A stretch of DNA of 64,000 bases from positions 310,001-374,000 of the forward strand of contig JAFKKV010000010.1 in the NCBI GenBank assembly GCA_017304475.1, read 5' to 3'. The stretch comes from Hyphomicrobiales bacterium (GTDB taxonomy: Bacteria; Pseudomonadota; Alphaproteobacteria; Rhizobiales; Phreatobacteraceae). This document shows positions 45,341 to 53,164 of the stretch, one piece after another; the first letter of the stretch is position 1, and every line of letters starts with the position of its first letter. The notes under the pieces are model-generated. The model was not told the origin of the DNA and searched no databases. It was given only the letters and a program-made list of their open reading frames with translations. The position numbers were made by a program, and so were the translations under genes.

Positions 45341-45456
45341 GCCGCTGCTCCTTCCACTGTCTCGCGACCAACGACCACGCAACGGATCATCACCTCGGCC
45401 ACGTCTTCCGTACCGGAATAAGCAAGGCCCACACCAAAGATCCGCACGCGTTTCAC
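45337..45456 (-). CDS. Possible 39-aa leader or small ORF coupled to the carbamoylase gene
   Basis: GTG at 45456 with GGAG 7 bp upstream opens a 39-codon frame that begins VKRVRIFGVGLAYSGTEDVA and ends TGA inside the ATGA that starts the carbamoylase. Coupling and ribosome-binding site are seen. Codon third positions are less GC-biased than in the neighbours and I do not recognise the peptide, so it may be chance. A sigma-54-like sequence inside it would, if used, exclude it from the mRNA. Confidence 0.3.
   Translation of the reverse strand: MKRVRIFGVGLAYSGTEDVAEVMIRCVVVGRETVEGAAA
45421..45436 (-). promoter_or_regulatory. Weak sigma-54-like site upstream of the carbamoylase gene
   Basis: Minus strand TGGTGTG-GGCC-TTGCT: 9 of 12 consensus positions match and GG-N10-GC spacing is kept. 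It would place transcription start near 45410, about 70 nt before the ATG. Weaker than the other two sites, given as tentative. Confidence 0.3.
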
Positions 45457-45483
45457 AAGCTGTCTCCATGCCTTGCCGGCAAG

Positions 45484-45502
45484 CCGGGAGGCTCTCTCCC
45501 GG
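45484..45502. repeat. Perfect 7-bp hairpin
   Basis: CCGGGAG-GCTCT-CTCCCGG in the divergent region. No gene ends here, so it is not an ordinary terminator; it could be a protein-binding dyad or chance. Confidence 0.35.
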
Positions 45503-45513
45503 CGGCGCCGGCG

Positions 45514-45536
45514 TCAAACGTTCACTGCCTGTTTGA
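45514..45536. promoter_or_regulatory. Inverted repeat TCAAAC-N11-GTTTGA, possible activator site
   Basis: Perfect 6-bp arms, about 80-100 bp upstream of the cynS -24 element, the usual place for a sigma-54 enhancer-binding protein. The sequence is not the NtrC consensus, so another activator or a LysR protein is possible. Confidence 0.3.
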
Positions 45537-45614
45537 TGAGCAGAAAGGCCAGCATGGCCGGCACCGGAGTTCTCACTCAAGGCCACCTTTTGCGTATCTG
45601 CGGCGCGCCGCGAC

Positions 45615-45630
45615 TGGCACGCCGCTTGAT
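45615..45630 (+). promoter_or_regulatory. Putative sigma-54 promoter of cynS
   Basis: TGGCACG-CCGC-TTGAT matches TGGCACG-N4-TTGCW at 11 of 12 positions; the single mismatch is the C of the -12 GC, an important base. It ends 46 bp before the cynS ATG, giving a leader of about 35 nt. Confidence 0.45.
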
Positions 45631-45676
45631 AGCTCTTCAGCACGGCGCGTCCCGACTGACCGTTTTGGAGACCGAC

Positions 45677-46159
45677 ATGATCCGCGAAGAACTCACCGAG
45701 AAGATTCTCGACATCAAGCGCGAGAGAGACTGGACCTGGAAATACATCACCGAGGAGATCGGCGGCATCTCGCCCGTACTGATCGTCGGTGCGCTGCTCG
45801 GCCAGATGAAGCTGGTGAAGCCGCTCGCCGCCAAGGCGGCCGCCCTGTTCGGCCTGTCCGCCAACGAAGAGAAGATGCTCAACGAAGTGCCCTATCGCGG
45901 CACGGCGATGCCGCCGACCGACCCGCTGATCTATCGCTTCTATGAAATGGTCATGGTCAATGGCCCTGCCTGGAAGGCCTTGATCGAGGAGGAGTTCGGC
46001 GACGGCATCATGTCGGCGATCGACTTCAATATCGAGATCGAGCGTGAGGCCAACCCGAAAGGCGATCGGGTCAAGATCGCCATGTCGGGCAAGTTCCTGC
46101 CTTACAAATATTACGGCAACGAGCAGGGCATTCCCGATTACGGCTTCAAGGAAGTGTGA
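45677..46159 (+). CDS. cynS: Cyanate hydratase (cyanase)
   Basis: 160-aa decameric cytosolic enzyme: cyanate + bicarbonate gives ammonia + CO2 through carbamate. N-terminal helical domain, then the catalytic domain with all three active-site residues: Arg87 and Glu90 (YRFYEMV) and Ser113 (GIMSAIDF), equivalent to E. coli Arg96, Glu99, Ser122. ATG at 45677 (MIREELTEKI) follows a GGAG at 45667-45670. Cyanate arises from carbamoyl compounds and urea, so cyanase beside a carbamoylase both detoxifies and yields nitrogen. A sigma-54-like promoter precedes it. Confidence 0.96.
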   Translation: MIREELTEKILDIKRERDWTWKYITEEIGGISPVLIVGALLGQMKLVKPLAAKAAALFGLSANEEKMLNEVPYRGTAMPPTDPLIYRFYEMVMVNGPAWKALIEEEFGDGIMSAIDFNIEIEREANPKGDRVKIAMSGKFLPYKYYGNEQGIPDYGFKEV

Positions 46160-46224
46160 CGCGACAGCGGCTGTCCCGGCGAGCGTGCGTCTCTACACTG
46201 GGGTGCTGAGCCCAGGAGCCGCGC

Positions 46225-47049
46225 ATGCGTCTCGCCCTCATCGCGACGCTGGCAATGAGCCTTGCCGGCGCGGATGCTGCCGCTGCCGGCGATTGCCCGG
46301 TGGAGGCGCCGTGCCATGTCGCGACCGGCGACTACGTGCTGCGGCTGCCGGCCAATTGGGACGGCCGGACGCCGCTGCCCCTGTTGATGTTCTTCCACGG
46401 TTTCGCCGACACGCCCGCGGGGGTTCTCGCCAATTCCGACATCGGTTCGCTCGCCGATAGCCAGAACCTGCTGCTCGTCTTGCCTGCCGGTCTCGACCGG
46501 CGCTGGTATGTCCGGCCCGGGGCACCCGCGCCGCGCGACGATCTCGCCTTCGCCACCGCCGTGCTCGACGACGTCATGGCCCGCTATCCCGTCGACCCGC
46601 GCATGGTGGTCGCCGGCGGCTTCTCAGCCGGCGGCTTCATCACCTGGAACCTCGCCTGCTATCGCCCCGGCCGGTTCACCGGCTTCCTGCCGGTTGCCGG
46701 CGCCTTCTGGGAGCCCGTGCCCGAGGGCCCCTGCCCGGGCGGCCCGGTCCGGCTGCGCCATGTCCACGGCCGGTGGGACGGCACCGTACCGCTGGCCGGC
46801 CGCCGGGTCGGCGCCGGCGCCAAGCAGGGCGATGTCAGGGCGAGCCTCGCCGCGCTGATCCGCACCGATCATTGCGCCACCGTGCCCGCGCAAAGCGAGG
46901 AACACGGCCAGGCCTGTTCGACCTGGCGCGGCTGCGCCGCGGGCGGCGCGCTCGCCTTCTGCAGTCATCCCGGCGGTCACGAGGTCAAGGCGCGCTGGCT
47001 GGCGGAGGGGCTTGCCTGGCTGAGGGCGCTCGACGCGCCCCGCCATTGA
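46225..47049 (+). CDS. Secreted alpha/beta-hydrolase esterase (PHB depolymerase/LpqC-like)
   Basis: 274-aa exported hydrolase of the polyhydroxybutyrate depolymerase/LpqC (COG3509) group. Signal peptide about residues 1-21 (ALIATLAMSLAGADAAAAG). Seen: FFHGFADTPAG oxyanion region near 57, nucleophile Ser134 in GGFSAGG, and a late His in SHPGGHEVKARWL. Paired Cys suggest disulfides in the periplasm. Probably cleaves esters such as feruloyl or hydroxybutyrate oligomers; exact substrate unknown. Convergent with the ABC ATPase, 6 bp apart. Confidence 0.85.
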   Translation: MRLALIATLAMSLAGADAAAAGDCPVEAPCHVATGDYVLRLPANWDGRTPLPLLMFFHGFADTPAGVLANSDIGSLADSQNLLLVLPAGLDRRWYVRPGAPAPRDDLAFATAVLDDVMARYPVDPRMVVAGGFSAGGFITWNLACYRPGRFTGFLPVAGAFWEPVPEGPCPGGPVRLRHVHGRWDGTVPLAGRRVGAGAKQGDVRASLAALIRTDHCATVPAQSEEHGQACSTWRGCAAGGALAFCSHPGGHEVKARWLAEGLAWLRALDAPRH

Positions 47050-47055
47050 AACCGC

Positions 47056-47844
47056 TCAGAGCCCGCTCGACACCGCCAGCATGGTCTCGCCGCGGATCTC
47101 CTCGGTGAGGCGCTCCTCGAGCGCGGCGAATTCCGCCGTGGTCTTGATCTTGTAGGAGCGCGGATGCGGGAACGGCACCGGCACCTCGCATTTGAACCGG
47201 CCGGGACGCGCGCTCATCACCAGCACGCGATTGGCCATGAACACGGCTTCCTCGATGTCATGGGTGACGAACAGCACGGTCTTGTGGTGCTGCTCCCAGA
47301 TCGACAGCAGCAGTTCCTGCATCAGCGAGCGGGTCTGGTGGTCGAGCGCGCCGAACGGCTCGTCCAGGATCAGCACCTTCGGATTGTTGGCGAGCGCGCG
47401 CGCCAGCGCCGCGCGCTGCTGCATGCCCCCCGACAGCATCTTCGGATAGTGGTTGGCGAACTGGGTCAGGCCGACCTGGGCCATCAGCTTTTCGGCGATC
47501 GCCTGGCGCTCGGCGAGCCCCACGCCGCGCTCGCGCGGCCCGAAGGCGATGTTCTCGGCAACCGTCAGCCAGGGAAACAGCGTGTAGCTCTGGAACACCA
47601 TGCCGCGATCGGCGCCCGGCTCCTTCACCTGCGCGCCGTCGAGCGTGACGCTGCCCGAGGTCGGCTGGTCGAGCCCCGCGACGACGCGCAGAAGCGTCGA
47701 CTTGCCGCAGCCCGAGGGCCCGAGAATGGCGACGAACTCGCCTTCCGAAACGGTCAAGTCGACCGGCGCCAGAGCCTGGGTCGGCGGGCCGCCATGGACG
47801 CCCGGAAAGGTGCGGGAAACCGCCTTGATGACGAGGTCGCTCAT
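47056..47844 (-). CDS. ABC transporter ATP-binding protein (TauB/SsuB-like)
   Basis: 262-aa ATPase: Walker A LGPSGCGKST, Q loop MVFQSYTLFPW, signature LSGGMQQRAALARAL, Walker B LILDEPFGALD, switch VTHDIEEA. The ATG at 47844 (MSDLVIKAV) is used because it overlaps the permease stop by ATGA; an in-frame ATG four codons upstream is possible. Third gene of a binding protein-permease-ATPase operon (NitT/TauT class). Confidence 0.92.
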   Translation of the reverse strand: MSDLVIKAVSRTFPGVHGGPPTQALAPVDLTVSEGEFVAILGPSGCGKSTLLRVVAGLDQPTSGSVTLDGAQVKEPGADRGMVFQSYTLFPWLTVAENIAFGPRERGVGLAERQAIAEKLMAQVGLTQFANHYPKMLSGGMQQRAALARALANNPKVLILDEPFGALDHQTRSLMQELLLSIWEQHHKTVLFVTHDIEEAVFMANRVLVMSARPGRFKCEVPVPFPHPRSYKIKTTAEFAALEERLTEEIRGETMLAVSSGL

Positions 47845-48614
47845 ACTGCGCTCCACGGGAAAAGCTTCCGGTTCAGCGCCTTGAACAGGTAGTCCGAGAT
47901 GAGCCCGATCACGCCGATGACGATAATGCCGAAAATGATCTGGCCGGTGGCGAGCAGAGCCTGGCTCTCAATGATCATATGGCCGATGCCGGAGGATGAG
48001 CCGATCAGCTCGGCGACTATGACATAGGTCCAGGCCCAGCCGAGCACGAGGCGCAGGATCTCGGCGATCTGCGGCGCGGCATAGGGCATGAGCACGCGGG
48101 CGACGATGCCCCGGTCCTTGGCGCCGAGCGTCAGCGCCGCCTCGATCAGGTCGCGGCGGATCGAGCCGACCGCCACCGCCACCATCAGGATGATCTGGAA
48201 CACCGAGCCGACGAAGATCACCAGGAGCTTCTGCACCTCGCCGACGCCGGCCCACAGGATCAGCAGCGGGATGAAGGCAGAGGCCGGCAGGTAGCGGGCG
48301 AAGGACACGAAGGGTTCGAAAAAGGCCTCGACCGGCTTGTAGGCGCCCATGGCGAGCCCGATCGGCACCGCGATGATCGCCGCGATGACGAAACCGCCGA
48401 GCACGCGCCAGACGGTCATGCCGATGTCGAAGATGAAGCCGTGCTTGGTCAGCAGCGTCCAGCCGTCATTCACCATGGTCAGCGGATCGGCCAGGAAGAT
48501 CCGCGACACGAAGCCGCCGAAGGTGAAGAAACTCCACACCAGGAAGAACAGGACGAAGAAGCTGATCCCGAGGATCACGCGCGACGTCGCGGAGACAGGT
48601 TGAAGGGGCCTCAT
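47841..48614 (-). CDS. ABC transporter permease (TauC/SsuC-like)
   Basis: 257-aa permease with about six helices. The inner coupling region is seen as RRDLIEAALTLGAKDRGIVAR near residue 160, followed by LGWAWTYVIVAELIGSSSGIG, typical of nitrate/taurine permeases. ATG at 48614 is used; the frame is open upstream to 48797 but that part is not conserved. 222 bp separate it from the binding-protein gene, a gap that holds a repeat and hairpin which may lower its expression. Confidence 0.9.
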   Translation of the reverse strand: MRPLQPVSATSRVILGISFFVLFFLVWSFFTFGGFVSRIFLADPLTMVNDGWTLLTKHGFIFDIGMTVWRVLGGFVIAAIIAVPIGLAMGAYKPVEAFFEPFVSFARYLPASAFIPLLILWAGVGEVQKLLVIFVGSVFQIILMVAVAVGSIRRDLIEAALTLGAKDRGIVARVLMPYAAPQIAEILRLVLGWAWTYVIVAELIGSSSGIGHMIIESQALLATGQIIFGIIVIGVIGLISDYLFKALNRKLFPWSAV

Positions 48615-48759
48615 GACGTCCTTTGTCGGTCGGGCGGCGCACAACGGGCGACGGGTCGCCCGGGCGAAGGTGACGGAAAAATGCGCAGGCGGAAATGCGG
48701 CAGATGCACTCGGAAATGAAGACCGCCGCACCCGGATGACCGGGAGCGGCGGCACGCTT

Positions 48760-48794
48760 CTAAAGCATTTTTCTGCAATGGGAACCGGTTCGCG
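48760..48794. repeat. Rhizobiales-type dispersed element, copy 2
   Basis: CTAAAGCATTTTT ... GGGAACCGGTTCGCG, same framework as 21908-21944. It sits between the binding-protein and permease genes of one operon. Confidence 0.5.
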
Positions 48795-48811
48795 CAACGG
48801 CGGACCGTTGC
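48794..48811. other. Hairpin between binding-protein and permease genes
   Basis: GCAACGG-CGGA-CCGTTGC, perfect 7-bp stem, 26 bp after the binding-protein stop in the direction of transcription. In many ABC operons such a structure stabilises the binding-protein mRNA or attenuates the downstream genes. Confidence 0.45.
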
Positions 48812-48836
48812 TTCACTGCAACAGCGAAGCGCCGCT

Positions 48837-49799
48837 TTACTGGATGAAGCGGGTATCGACCATGCGGGTGAAATCCGGCTTCTGCCTGATGATGCCGAGG
48901 TCGAGCAGCAGGCTCGCCGCCTTCTCGGTGAACGGCAGCCAGTCATTGGCGAAGAAGGCGCGGTTCTCCTCCGGTCCCGACCAGCGCAGATAGCGCGCCG
49001 AGGCGCCGAACTGCTCAGGCGTCTGGCGGACGTCGGCGCCCATCAGCGTATAGGCCCGCGTCTGGTCCGACTTGATCAGCTCGAGCGCCTCGAAATAGCT
49101 CTTCACCAGAGCCCGCACGGCCGTCTCATTGGCCTGGATGAAGGCAGGCGTGCAGCCGAACGTGTCCATCACCATGGGATAGTCGAGCGTGGTCGCGATG
49201 ATCTTGCCGGCCTGCGGCGCGTCGCGCACCGCCGACAGATAGGGCTCGTAGGTCATGGCGCCGTCGTTCTGGCCGGCGATGAAGGCCTGCGCCGCCGGGC
49301 CCGGCTCGAGATTGACCACGGTGACGTCGCGGATGGTCAGGCCGTTCTCGCGCAGCATCCAGGCGAGACCGAAATAGGGCGCGGTGCCCGGAGGCGAGGC
49401 GGCGATCGTCTTGCCGCGCAGGTCGCGGATCGAATTGATGCCGGCGCGTACCGCCAGGCCGTCGGCGCCGTAGCTCTTGTCGAGCTGGAACAACTGCGTG
49501 GTGGCGATGCCGCTGGCGTTCCAGGAGATCCAGGTCTCCACCGTGGTGGCGGCGCACTGGACGTCGCCCGAGGCGATGGCGAGGTGGCGGCTGGCCTGCG
49601 GAATCTTGCGGATGGTCACGTCGAGGCCGTTGCGGGCGAAGATGCCGGCCTCTTTCGCCAGCGTCAGCGGCGCGAACCCGGTCCAGCCGGAAATCCCGAT
49701 CGAGACCTTGGTTTGCGCACTCGCGGGGCCGGCGAGAGCCAAACCCGCGACAACGGCGACACCGGCAAGCATCCGGCGCGCAAAGGACCGTGGCGACAT
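48837..49799 (-). CDS. ABC transporter substrate-binding protein (TauA/SsuA-like)
   Basis: 320-aa periplasmic binding protein with a signal peptide (residues 1-28, ending LALAGPASAQT). The sequence ISGWTGFAPLTLAKEAGIF and the GVDVxxxxxxS-like continuation mark the nitrate/sulfonate/taurine binding family. Two ATGs are close: 49805 and 49799; 49799 is chosen since GGAG is about 7 bp upstream of it. First gene of the operon. The ligand may be a sulfonate, nitrate or cyanate; proximity to cynS is suggestive only. Confidence 0.9.
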   Translation of the reverse strand: MSPRSFARRMLAGVAVVAGLALAGPASAQTKVSIGISGWTGFAPLTLAKEAGIFARNGLDVTIRKIPQASRHLAIASGDVQCAATTVETWISWNASGIATTQLFQLDKSYGADGLAVRAGINSIRDLRGKTIAASPPGTAPYFGLAWMLRENGLTIRDVTVVNLEPGPAAQAFIAGQNDGAMTYEPYLSAVRDAPQAGKIIATTLDYPMVMDTFGCTPAFIQANETAVRALVKSYFEALELIKSDQTRAYTLMGADVRQTPEQFGASARYLRWSGPEENRAFFANDWLPFTEKAASLLLDLGIIRQKPDFTRMVDTRFIQ

Positions 49800-50033
49800 T
49801 CTCATACTCCTCTGGTGGCGATCTCGATCAAGCCGCCTCTGTGGCCAGTCTAGAGGCTGATATCAAGCGCACGGCATACGGAAATGCGCGTAGAGCAACG
49901 ATTTTCACCTGCAACGCTGGGACGTGACCAATGACGCGGATCGGCGGGGAAAGCCGCGATCGGCGAAACCGCACAACCTTGACCTTTATCGGCCGACCTA
50001 TCACGATTGGCGGTAGTCTGGGGAGGCTGAAGA

Positions 50034-50387
50034 ATGCGCATGAAATGGGTGACATGTATTGGTGTGGCGCTGTTGGCCGTCGGCTTGATCGCTCAGCCGA
50101 CCACGGCAAGGGCCCAGCGGCTCGGGGCTGAGGGGCTGTTTGGCGCAGCCGCGGTCGTCATCGGCGCCGCGGCCCTGGCCAATGCCCATCGGAACGCGGA
50201 GGAAGGGCGCGCCTACCGGCGCCATCGCCATGTCCGGCCGCGGGTCCATCACCGGCCGGCGGCGCGCCATCGTCCGGCGGTCGCACAGCGCAACGATAGA
50301 GGTGGATCCCGCGATCCCTTCGCGGCAAGTGCGTCGACGCGGCCGGCCGCGTCGCGTGATCCCTTCGCCGTGCAGACATCACGGTGA
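50034..50387 (+). CDS. Small secreted Arg/His-rich protein, unknown function
   Basis: 117 aa: signal peptide about residues 1-27 (GVALLAVGLIAQPTTARAQ), a Gly/Ala helix, then a strongly basic stretch with repeated Arg-His (RAYRRHRHVRPRVHHRP). A GGGAGG motif 7 bp upstream supports the first ATG. No family recognised; the basic tail could bind nucleic acid, metal or anionic polymers. It lies 28 bp before a secreted protease and may share its mRNA. Confidence 0.6.
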   Translation: MRMKWVTCIGVALLAVGLIAQPTTARAQRLGAEGLFGAAAVVIGAAALANAHRNAEEGRAYRRHRHVRPRVHHRPAARHRPAVAQRNDRGGSRDPFAASASTRPAASRDPFAVQTSR

Positions 50388-50415
50388 CGGCAAAGGTCGG
50401 GCCGGAGCAACGGTG

Positions 50416-51675
50416 ATGCAAGCGTCCAGTGTCAGGAAGCGGATGGCTGACCGCTGCGCGCGCGTTGTCCTGTGCCTCGTCCTCACGGTCCTGTTCTGCC
50501 TCGCGACCAGGTCGCCGGCCGACGCGCAGGCCCTGTTGCGGATCGATCGGGAAAACACGGCGATCCGCGGCTGGCAGATCGGGCTCAGCGAACGATTCGG
50601 CGGATGTGTCGCAACGACCCGATATACCGACCAGACGACCGTATGGCTGGGCTTCACCGGCGAAAACAGCACGGCCTTTCTCGCCTTCACCAATCCCAAT
50701 TGGGCGTCGATCGAGAAGAACCGCGAATACACCCTGACCTTTCGTGCCGCGACCGGCCGCAACTGGGATGGCCGGTTTGCCGGCTTTGAACAGACCGCCG
50801 ACGAAAAGGGCCTGGTCGCCTTCGGGCTTCGCCGGGAGTTCATCCTGGATCTCGCCCGATCGGCGGGCATCCAGGTCATCTTCGAGCGCCGGTCCATCGC
50901 GCGCCTGTCCCTCAACGGCTCGCTGGGCGCGATCGAAGGTGTCTTGTTGTGCCACCGGCAGTTCGCCTTCAACCCGAAACAGGGCGAAAACCGGCAGACC
51001 CGGGTGCCGCCGGCCGGCGACCGGCCTCGCGAGGGTGGTTCACGCCCACGCGGCATGAGCACGGGGACAGGCTTTTTCGTCTCGCAGAGCGGTCATGTAT
51101 TGACCAATCACCATGTGGTCGAAGACTGCACCGACATGTCGGTGACCCGGCTCGGTGCACCGCCTGTGCCCGCGACCCTGGTTGGACGCGATCCGGTCAA
51201 TGACCTCGCGCTGCTGACGACCGGCATTACGCCGGCTCGCGTGCCGGCCTTCTCGCCCCGCGTCCGTGTCGGGGAGAGCGTCTATATTTACGGGTTCCCG
51301 CTGGCCGGCCTGCTCGCGACCGCGGGAAATTTCACCATCGGCAATGTTTCGGCACTGGCAGGGCTGCGCGACGACACGCGCATGCTGCAGCACTCCGCGC
51401 CCACGCAACCCGGCAACAGCGGCGGCGCACTGGTCGACGAACGGGGCAATGTCGTCGGCGTCATCGTCTCCAAGCTGAACGTCCTGGCTCTGGCCCAGCG
51501 CAATCAGGACATCGCTCAAAACGTCAATTTCGCCATCCGCTCCGGCGTCGCGACAAACTTCCTCGAGGTCAACGGCGTGACCAATGCCGGCCGCGCCAGC
51601 GAGCAGAAGCTCGACCCGGCAACCCTCGCCGACCAGTCGCGCGACTTCACCGTGCAGGTCATCTGCAACCGATAG
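50416..51675 (+). CDS. Exported trypsin-like serine protease with unassigned N-terminal domain
   Basis: 419 aa. Signal peptide or anchor residues 15-37 (VVLCLVLTVLFCLATRSPADAQA). Residues 45-185 form a domain I do not recognise, with Cys64 and Cys179 perhaps joined. The C-terminal S1C (HtrA-like) protease domain has the triad His233 (TNHHVV), Asp263 (PVNDLALL) and Ser335 (QPGNSGGAL). No PDZ domain follows, unlike DegP. ATG at 50416 with CCGGAG upstream is chosen; the frame is open further up but not exported-protein-like. Acts in periplasm or outside the cell; substrates unknown. Confidence 0.88.
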   Translation: MQASSVRKRMADRCARVVLCLVLTVLFCLATRSPADAQALLRIDRENTAIRGWQIGLSERFGGCVATTRYTDQTTVWLGFTGENSTAFLAFTNPNWASIEKNREYTLTFRAATGRNWDGRFAGFEQTADEKGLVAFGLRREFILDLARSAGIQVIFERRSIARLSLNGSLGAIEGVLLCHRQFAFNPKQGENRQTRVPPAGDRPREGGSRPRGMSTGTGFFVSQSGHVLTNHHVVEDCTDMSVTRLGAPPVPATLVGRDPVNDLALLTTGITPARVPAFSPRVRVGESVYIYGFPLAGLLATAGNFTIGNVSALAGLRDDTRMLQHSAPTQPGNSGGALVDERGNVVGVIVSKLNVLALAQRNQDIAQNVNFAIRSGVATNFLEVNGVTNAGRASEQKLDPATLADQSRDFTVQVICNR

Positions 51676-51684
51676 GGCGATGCC

Positions 51685-53109
51685 TCACGCGCCCAGCGGC
51701 AAGGCGTAGGGGCTCTTGTCGCGCTTGAGGAACTGGCCGTCGCCCGGGCTGCCCAGCACCTTGCCCTCTTCCACCACGGTCTTGCCCCGGGCGATCGTCA
51801 TGACGGGATAGCCGGTGACCTCGAAGCCTTCCCAGGGCGTGTAGTCGGACCCGTGATGCAGGATCTCCTGGCGCAGCGTTTCCTTGCGGTTGGCGTCCCA
51901 CAGCACGATGTCGGCATCGGCCCCGACGGCGATCGTGCCCTTCCTCGGATAGAGCCCGTACATCTTGGCGTGATTGGTCGAGGTCAGCGCGACGAATTCA
52001 TTGGCCGAGATGCGGCCCTTGGCGACCCCTTCCGACCAGAGGATGGGCATGCGCGTCTCGACGCCGGGAATGCCGTTCGGCACCCAGCGGAACGAGGTCT
52101 TGCCCTTGGCCGTCAGCTTGCCGCGCGGGCTGTCGTAGAAGAACGGGCAATGGTCGGACGAGAAGGTCTGGAACACGCCCTGCTGCAGGCCTTCCCAGAT
52201 CGCCTTCTGGCTGGCCGTATCGCGCGGCGGCGGCGAGCAGACATATTTCGCCCCGCTCATGTCCATGTTGAGGCCCTTCATGTCGTCGGCCGTCAGCGTG
52301 ATATATTGCGGGCAGGTCTCGGCATAGACCTTCAGGCCGCGCTGGCGCGCCCAGCGGATCTGCTCCATGGCCTCGCGGCCCGAGACATGGACGATCATGA
52401 TCGGCACGTCGGTGAGTTCGGCATGGCTGATGGCGCGGTGCGCCGCCTCGCGCTCGACGATCTCGGGCCGCGACACGCCGTGATAAAAGGGCGCGGTCTT
52501 GCCCGCCTGTTCCAGCCGCTCGGCCAGGAACTTGATCGAGTCGTAGCCTTCCGCATGGACCATGACGAGCGCCTGCTCCCGCCGGGCGACTGAAAAGACC
52601 TCGAGCAATTGCCGATCGCTCAGCACCAGGTCGTCATAGGTCATGAACACCTTGAACGAGGTGCAGCCGTCGGCGAACAAGGCCGGCAATTCCTGGTTCA
52701 GCACGGTCGGCGTCGGGTCCGAGACGATCAGGTGGAAGCCATAGTCGATCAGCGACTTGCCCTCCGCCTTGGCGTGATAGTCGCTGACGCAGGCGCGCAG
52801 CGACGTGCCCTTGATCTGCATGGCGAAGGGAATGACCGTGGTATTGCCGCCGGCCGCCGCCGAGCGCGAGCCGCTCTCGAAACCATCGGCCATGGTCACG
52901 TCGGGCCCGGAATCCTGGTCGAAGTGCACATGGCTGTCGATGCCGCCGGGCATCACCAGCAGGCCGGAGGCATCGATCGTGCGGGCAGCCCCGGTGACCG
53001 CTTCGGCGAGCAACGCGATGCGGCCGTTCCTGATGCCGATATCGCAACGGATCGTGTCCGACGCGGTGACGACGGTACCGCCGCGTATGGCGAGATCGAG
53101 ATCGGACAT
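51685..53109 (-). CDS. Dihydropyrimidinase / hydantoinase
   Basis: 474-aa cyclic amidohydrolase that opens dihydropyrimidine or hydantoin rings to N-carbamoyl amino acids. All metal and catalytic residues are visible: His60 and His62 (SHVHFDQ), carboxylated Lys153 (SFKVFMTYDD), His185 (VMVHAEG), His241 (IVHVSG), Asp319 (SSDHCPF). ATG at 53109 is preceded by GAGGAG. Its products suit the carbamoylase at 44399. The Zn-ribbon/OB-fold gene ends 55 bp upstream on the same strand, so it may be the last gene of that operon. Confidence 0.93.
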   Translation of the reverse strand: MSDLDLAIRGGTVVTASDTIRCDIGIRNGRIALLAEAVTGAARTIDASGLLVMPGGIDSHVHFDQDSGPDVTMADGFESGSRSAAAGGNTTVIPFAMQIKGTSLRACVSDYHAKAEGKSLIDYGFHLIVSDPTPTVLNQELPALFADGCTSFKVFMTYDDLVLSDRQLLEVFSVARREQALVMVHAEGYDSIKFLAERLEQAGKTAPFYHGVSRPEIVEREAAHRAISHAELTDVPIMIVHVSGREAMEQIRWARQRGLKVYAETCPQYITLTADDMKGLNMDMSGAKYVCSPPPRDTASQKAIWEGLQQGVFQTFSSDHCPFFYDSPRGKLTAKGKTSFRWVPNGIPGVETRMPILWSEGVAKGRISANEFVALTSTNHAKMYGLYPRKGTIAVGADADIVLWDANRKETLRQEILHHGSDYTPWEGFEVTGYPVMTIARGKTVVEEGKVLGSPGDGQFLKRDKSPYALPLGA

Positions 53110-53164
53110 GGCGGGCTCCTCAACAGCGCAGGCCGTCCTGTGGCACCCCATTTCCGCCATTGCG

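Larger units (their letters stand above)
45341..45676. other. Divergent control region between carbamoylase and cynS
   Basis: 336 bp between two divergent nitrogen genes. Apart from the tentative 39-codon ORF it contains no gene I can support. It holds a hairpin (45484-45502), a TCAAAC-N11-GTTTGA dyad (45514-45536), one strong sigma-54-like site for cynS and one weaker site for the carbamoylase. Confidence 0.6.
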
